Assembly: GCA_035764005.1 (NCBI GenBank)
Contig: DASTZZ010000025.1
Span: forward strand, 62,001-126,000
Source of the DNA: Terriglobales bacterium
GTDB lineage: Bacteria > Acidobacteriota > Terriglobia > Terriglobales > Acidobacteriaceae
Length of the DNA stretch: 64,000 nucleotides
Direction of reading: 5' to 3'
Shown here one piece after another: positions 60,800 through 64,000 of the stretch. The notes below the pieces were generated by a model. That model was not told where the DNA came from and did no database searches. It saw only the letters and a list, made by a program, of their open reading frames with translations. A program made the translations under genes and the position numbers. The number at the start of each line of letters is the position of its first letter. Within the stretch, counting starts at the first letter, position 1.

Positions 60800-60910
60800 A
60801 TGGGTTTGCTGTTTGGGGTCGGTGTTATTTGGTGTATCGCAATGTTCGTAGCAGTCGCTCTCTGCCGTGCGGCGGCGGCGCAAGACGTCCGCGAGCAGGT
60901 CGGCGACTAA
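60800..60910 (+). CDS. 36-aa single-pass membrane microprotein
   Basis: The ORF starts MGLLFGVGVIWCIAMFVAVA and ends QDVREQVGD. One hydrophobic segment covers about residues 3-22, and a short charged tail follows. GGAG (60790-60793) lies 6 bases before the ATG, and the promoter above is well placed. No family is recognised. The ORF stands alone between the divergent dnaE gene and the convergent DUF4136 gene. Candidate real small protein, unknown function. Confidence 0.6.
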   Translation: MGLLFGVGVIWCIAMFVAVALCRAAAAQDVREQVGD

Positions 60911-60934
60911 GTTCAAGTCTCAGCGCGGCTTCGG

Positions 60935-61507
60935 CTAAGGCTTCTTGGACTTCTTCGCTGCGGCCTCAACTTCATCCTTGAAGTTCTTGAAGAGCGGCGG
61001 ATTCTTGCCCACGAGTCCGTCATGCTGTGTAGCTACCCAGAGCCGCGCTGCCTCCCTGCCATCATCGGCTTGATATACCGCGAGGTAGTCGTCAGGCGGG
61101 CCCACTTCCGCCCCGAACACCGGGCCGATGCTCGTTGAAGTTCGCCGACCTGTGGTCGGATCAATGCTGCCGGCGCCAACGCGAATTCCGCCCGTGCCTG
61201 AAGCCGCCCTGCCGGTGCGCACGGCAATCAACAGGTCGGCATCGGCCGGATTGATGGTGATGGTGTAACGCTTCCATGTACTCAGGGAGTCATAGATGTT
61301 CGCGATCGCCTGTCGATCGTCAGGCACAACCTTTGTGGAAGCGAACGAACGAAAATCAGTTTCCGCAATGAATCCCTCTGCCGTCTCATACCCGAGAGCA
61401 ACGTATCTTGCCTGCAGTACCAAAGCGGGAATACTTGGAGCCTTAGCGTAGCTTTGCAGAGCCAAGACAAAAATGGAAAGCAGCAACACACTCAAGGACT
61501 TGCGCAC
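60935..61507 (-). CDS. Exported DUF4136-type protein
   Basis: About 190 aa from GTG 61507, which has GGAGG 5 bases upstream; the longer frame to 61615 is rejected. A signal peptide (MRKSLSVLLLSIFVLALQSYAKA) precedes a domain with FRSFASTKVVPDDRQAIANIYDSLSTWKRYTITINPADADLLIAVRTG, then a glycine/threonine-rich middle and a basic lysine-rich end. It resembles DUF4136 lipoprotein-like families but lacks a lipobox cysteine. Function unknown. Confidence 0.7.
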   Translation of the reverse strand: MRKSLSVLLLSIFVLALQSYAKAPSIPALVLQARYVALGYETAEGFIAETDFRSFASTKVVPDDRQAIANIYDSLSTWKRYTITINPADADLLIAVRTGRAASGTGGIRVGAGSIDPTTGRRTSTSIGPVFGAEVGPPDDYLAVYQADDGREAARLWVATQHDGLVGKNPPLFKNFKDEVEAAAKKSKKP

Positions 61508-62276
61508 TGTTCCCTCCACGGAGCGAAATTCTAATGCAACATTACGCCCTAAAAATTGCCAAACACTCGCGGCCAAGAAAGTTTCGGAAACGGTCGCGAT
61601 TCGAGAAACAAGCAATTTTCAGCTTCTAGATCACCTGAGCAAGGGCCCCCTCCCCCTCCCCCCTGCCTCGTCCAATGCACAGTCGTTCAATCCAGAAGCT
61701 TTAACTCTGCTTTTGCGACATTCATCCCAATTTTGAACACAACATCTTGTGATTCCAAAATCGAAATCAGAATATGTTGCGATCACTACTTCCTTCTCAC
61801 CAGGTTTCGCCGTTTTCCGCGAGCTCAGACCGGAGGCGAGGACGAGTCAGCCGAGTCCAGTATTGCCTATCAATTTTTGGTGCCATGCAGCCAAGCAACT
61901 GACTTACAACCACCATCGTGGCTAACAATGAGAAATAAGAAACCAATGCCAAGCTCCGCATCTGCGTATTCTCTTTTTATTCGCCTAATCATTCTAGAGC
62001 ATTTGTCCAGAATCCGCCAGTGAAATCAGAAACATCCTCTCCAAATCCGGACGGAAACCCAGTGTCCCACGCCTTTGAGCGACGGTATTTTAATCCGTTA
62101 CTCAAAAATGCCGTGAGAGCCTGGTGTTCAACAATGCAGGCGATTGCTACGTGAGCGCACACCCATGCTTGGATTGTTTGGTATCGATATTCGTTAATGT
62201 GTCACAATTGCTGGTACCCGAAATGAACAGCAGGAGATGCAATTTTCCGCATCACCGCTGTGATCAGTCGTAGAAC
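61508..62276. other. Long gap with no gene seen
   Basis: About 770 bases between the DUF4136 gene and tRNA-Leu. The stretch is richer in A+T than its neighbours and includes a run of C (GGGCCCCCTCCCCCTCCCCCC near 61643-61662). No ORF here has a credible start or family resemblance. I see no structured RNA. It could be a remnant of inserted DNA, since it abuts a tRNA with a duplicated 3' half. Confidence 0.5.
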
Positions 62277-62361
62277 GCGAAAGTGGCGGAATTGGCAGAC
62301 GCACCAGACTTAGGATCTGGCGGGTAAAACCGTGAGGGTTCGAGTCCCTCCTTTCGCACCA
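62277..62361 (+). tRNA. tRNA-Leu (anticodon TAG)
   Basis: 85 bases with encoded CCA. The acceptor GCGAAAG pairs with CTTTCGC, the anticodon stem CCAGA pairs with TCTGG and the anticodon TAG is at 62311-62313. The variable arm is GCGGGTAAAACCGT and the T-arm AGGGTTCGAGTCCCT. Reads CUA and other CUN leucine codons. The 3' half is repeated at 62453-62506. Confidence 0.97.
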
Positions 62362-62452
62362 TTCCTTACTCTTTCCTCTGGATCCTTCGGCAACACAGCC
62401 TCAGGATTTCGCCTGCTGCCTCCCGCTTCGCTCACGCCCGCAAAACGGCTCA

Positions 62453-62506
62453 ACTTAGGATCTGGCGGGTAACACCGTGAGGGTTTGAGTCCCTCCTTTC
62501 GCACCA
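62453..62506 (+). repeat. Duplicated 3' half of tRNA-Leu(UAG)
   Basis: 54 bases match 62308-62361 with only two changes, running from the anticodon loop (ACTTAGG) through the T-arm to CCA. The acceptor 5' side and D-arm are absent, so it is not a tRNA gene. The copies are 145 bases apart, with 91 bases between them. Direct repeats of a tRNA 3' end are the usual trace of integrase-mediated insertion (att sites). Confidence 0.9.
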
Positions 62507-62629
62507 GAAACCCGGCACTCGGCTTTGGGCAGTCGGCACTCGGTCCTTGCGGCCGTCGAGAGCTGCTTCTGCTGTCCTGCTTCCTGATAGGATTGCTGGT
62601 CTCAGAATTCCAGACAACATCAATCCGCA

Positions 62630-64000
62630 ATGACAAAGACGATTCTTCTCCTCTTCTGTCTTTCTGCTTTTGCGTTTTCTCAAAACAACAATTCGCATTC
62701 CAACCCACAGGCGGCCGCTAATGACCAGCACTCTTCCAGTGACCGTCTGTCCGGACTGAAGCGCAATGACGGATTCATTCCGTTCTTCTGGGACGCGAAG
62801 AAAGGTGAGCTGCTCTTCGAGCTCTCGCTCGAACGGCTCGGTGGCGACTTCATTTATTTCACCGGACTGAGCAGCGGCGTTGGCTCGATCGAGATGTTTG
62901 CCGATCGGAGCAGCGTCGGCGGCTCGCAGCTTTGCCGATTCGTGCGCTCCGGACCGAAGGTGTTGGTCATTGCCGAGAACACCAGCTTCCGCGCCGAGAA
63001 CGGTAGTTCCGAATTGAAGCACTCGGTTGAGCGCAGCTTTCCCACTTCGGTCATCGCCGCTCTGCCCGTCGAGTCGGAGCAGGGAGACAGTCTGGTCGTA
63101 AACGCCAATCCATTGGTGGTCCGCGATGCCACTGGATTGCTGAACCAATTGCGCCGTCCTTCGCGCGCCATCAATGGAGTGGTTCGGCAGGTTGCAAATG
63201 AGAATGGTGCGAACTGGCGACTTGACGGCGAGCGCAGCGCGGTGGACATGGAGCACACGCGCGCTTTCCCGCAGAATACCGAAGTCGAGAACATTCTGAC
63301 GTTTGTCAGTGATTCGGGAAGTCGAGCCGTGAACAATCCAGAACCGGGAGTGCTCACTGTGCACGAGCATATTTCTTTGCTTGCGCTTCCGCCTGCCGGA
63401 TATCAGCCGCGCGTTGCCGATCCTCGCGTCGGATTTTTCGGCGAGCAGTTTGATGACTTCTCTCGCAGCTACAAACAGTCGCTGAGCCAGAACTTTATTG
63501 ATCGCTGGCGACTGGAGAAGAAGGATCCACGCGCCGCGATCAGCGAGCCGGTTAAGCCGATCACTTTTTACCTTGACCGTGCCATTCCCGAGCCGATGCG
63601 CTCGGCTGCGCGTCGTGGTGCGTTGTGGTGGAACCAGGCATTCGAGCAGGCGGGATTTCGCAATGCGCTCGTAATGGAAGACCTGCCTGAAGGCGCTGAT
63701 CCGCTCGACGTGCGCTATCCCACGATTCAATGGACAAACCGCAACGGACGCGGCTGGTCCGTTGGCATGGTGCAAACCGATCCGCGCACCGGCGAGATTC
63801 TTCATGCTGTGGTGCAGCTGGACTCTCATCGCATGAGGACGGTCAACAACTACTGGGACGTGGTCACGCCGGGCGCAGCTTCGGGTCGCGACGATTCCGA
63901 AATGGACCTGTTCGCAGAACTCGACAATGCCGATCCGCAGCTCTCGGAAGATGAAGTCCTGGTTCGACGCATCGCACTCCTTGCCTGCCATGAAATGGGA
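62630..64000 (+). CDS. Exported zinc-dependent metalloprotease (DUF5117/DUF4953 type), 3' end cut
   Basis: The frame is open from ATG 62630 to the window edge (457 codons). It begins with a signal peptide (MTKTILLLFCLSAFAFSQ), then KRNDGFIPFFWDAKKGELLFEL and LGGDFIYFTGLSSGVGS. The DUF5117-like domain follows (VRSGPKVLVIAENTSFRAEN; ITFYLDRAIPEP), then EPMRSAARRGALWWNQAFEQAGF. The last residues are LACHEMG, the start of an HEMGHxLG zinc motif. Full-length relatives are about 800-900 aa, so half is outside the window. It probably degrades proteins in the periplasm or outside. No strong ribosome binding site is seen. Confidence 0.85.
   Translation, partial: MTKTILLLFCLSAFAFSQNNNSHSNPQAAANDQHSSSDRLSGLKRNDGFIPFFWDAKKGELLFELSLERLGGDFIYFTGLSSGVGSIEMFADRSSVGGSQLCRFVRSGPKVLVIAENTSFRAENGSSELKHSVERSFPTSVIAALPVESEQGDSLVVNANPLVVRDATGLLNQLRRPSRAINGVVRQVANENGANWRLDGERSAVDMEHTRAFPQNTEVENILTFVSDSGSRAVNNPEPGVLTVHEHISLLALPPAGYQPRVADPRVGFFGEQFDDFSRSYKQSLSQNFIDRWRLEKKDPRAAISEPVKPITFYLDRAIPEPMRSAARRGALWWNQAFEQAGFRNALVMEDLPEGADPLDVRYPTIQWTNRNGRGWSVGMVQTDPRTGEILHAVVQLDSHRMRTVNNYWDVVTPGAASGRDDSEMDLFAELDNADPQLSEDEVLVRRIALLACHEMG

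Noticed and set aside
59990-60910. 306-codon plus-strand ORF ending at the microprotein stop
   Set aside because: Most is antisense to dnaE; only the last 36 codons have a start site and a promoter.
62453-62506. Second functional tRNA-Leu
   Set aside because: It lacks the acceptor 5' strand and the D-arm.
62450-63991. 513-codon minus-strand ORF
   Set aside because: It is the antisense of the true plus-strand metalloprotease gene (62630 onward), which has a signal peptide and zinc motif; the ORF has no family features.

Overview
The window looks like chromosome from an Acidobacteriota bacterium of the Terriglobia/Koribacter type. This is inferred from gene content, not from a marker-gene search. 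The pointers are a VWFA-related protein of the kind typical of Acidobacteria, a cohesin-tailed secretin, a large GH3/GH31/aminopeptidase repertoire, diderm envelope genes (porin, TolC, secretin, lipoprotein), moderately high GC, and many small palindromic repeats between genes. No phage, plasmid, IS-element or CRISPR region is visible. The window is core chromosome with accessory interruptions.

Layout. 0-11 kb: SDR fragment, rhomboid protease, truB, an overlapping trio (ATPase, 27-aa ORF, 116-aa ORF), DUF4188, GNAT and VOC genes, a porin behind an AT-rich promoter island, a degenerate PP2C-like protein, a VWA protein and an RluA-type pseudouridine synthase. 11-22.5 kb: an ABC exporter, a REP-associated transposase (RAYT) flanked by perfect 36-bp inverted REP copies, an Asp/Glu racemase-like protein with a Tat-exported phosphoesterase, and a five-gene efflux operon (three adaptors, a MacB-like permease, TolC) with no ATPase. 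22.5-32.5 kb: GH3 glycosidase, the hutU-hutI-M1 aminopeptidase operon and a GAF-PAS sensor. 32.5-43.7 kb: secretin plus two pseudopilins, smpB, pepA, tRNA-Leu(GAG), secG, an MBL hydrolase, an aminotransferase, a lipoprotein, yebC and a truncated AI-2E transporter. 43.8-64 kb: GH31 glycosidase, carB-carA, lepB, a D-2-hydroxyacid dehydrogenase, proA-proB, and the dnaE-accA-GHMP kinase operon. It continues with a 36-aa membrane protein, a DUF4136 protein, tRNA-Leu(UAG) with a duplicated 3' half, and the start of a large zinc metalloprotease cut by the window end.

The strongest new observation is the proB leader. On the minus strand between the GHMP kinase and proB there is a 24-codon ORF (54989-54915) with proline at every second residue from 8 to 16. 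It is followed by a rho-independent terminator (54884-54852) and by a competing antiterminator pairing (54934-54921 with 54887-54869). This has the full architecture of ribosome-mediated transcription attenuation, here apparently sensing prolyl-tRNA to control proBA.

The second theme is repeats. A RAYT and its REP palindromes are present, with one REP copy read as the C-terminus of urocanase and one REP half-site containing the ABC exporter stop codon. In addition there are at least four other families of nested palindromic elements, two of them in two copies, and one 21-24 bp tandem repeat block. Most protein-coding units are tightly packed, with ATGA, GTGA or TAATG stop-start overlaps.
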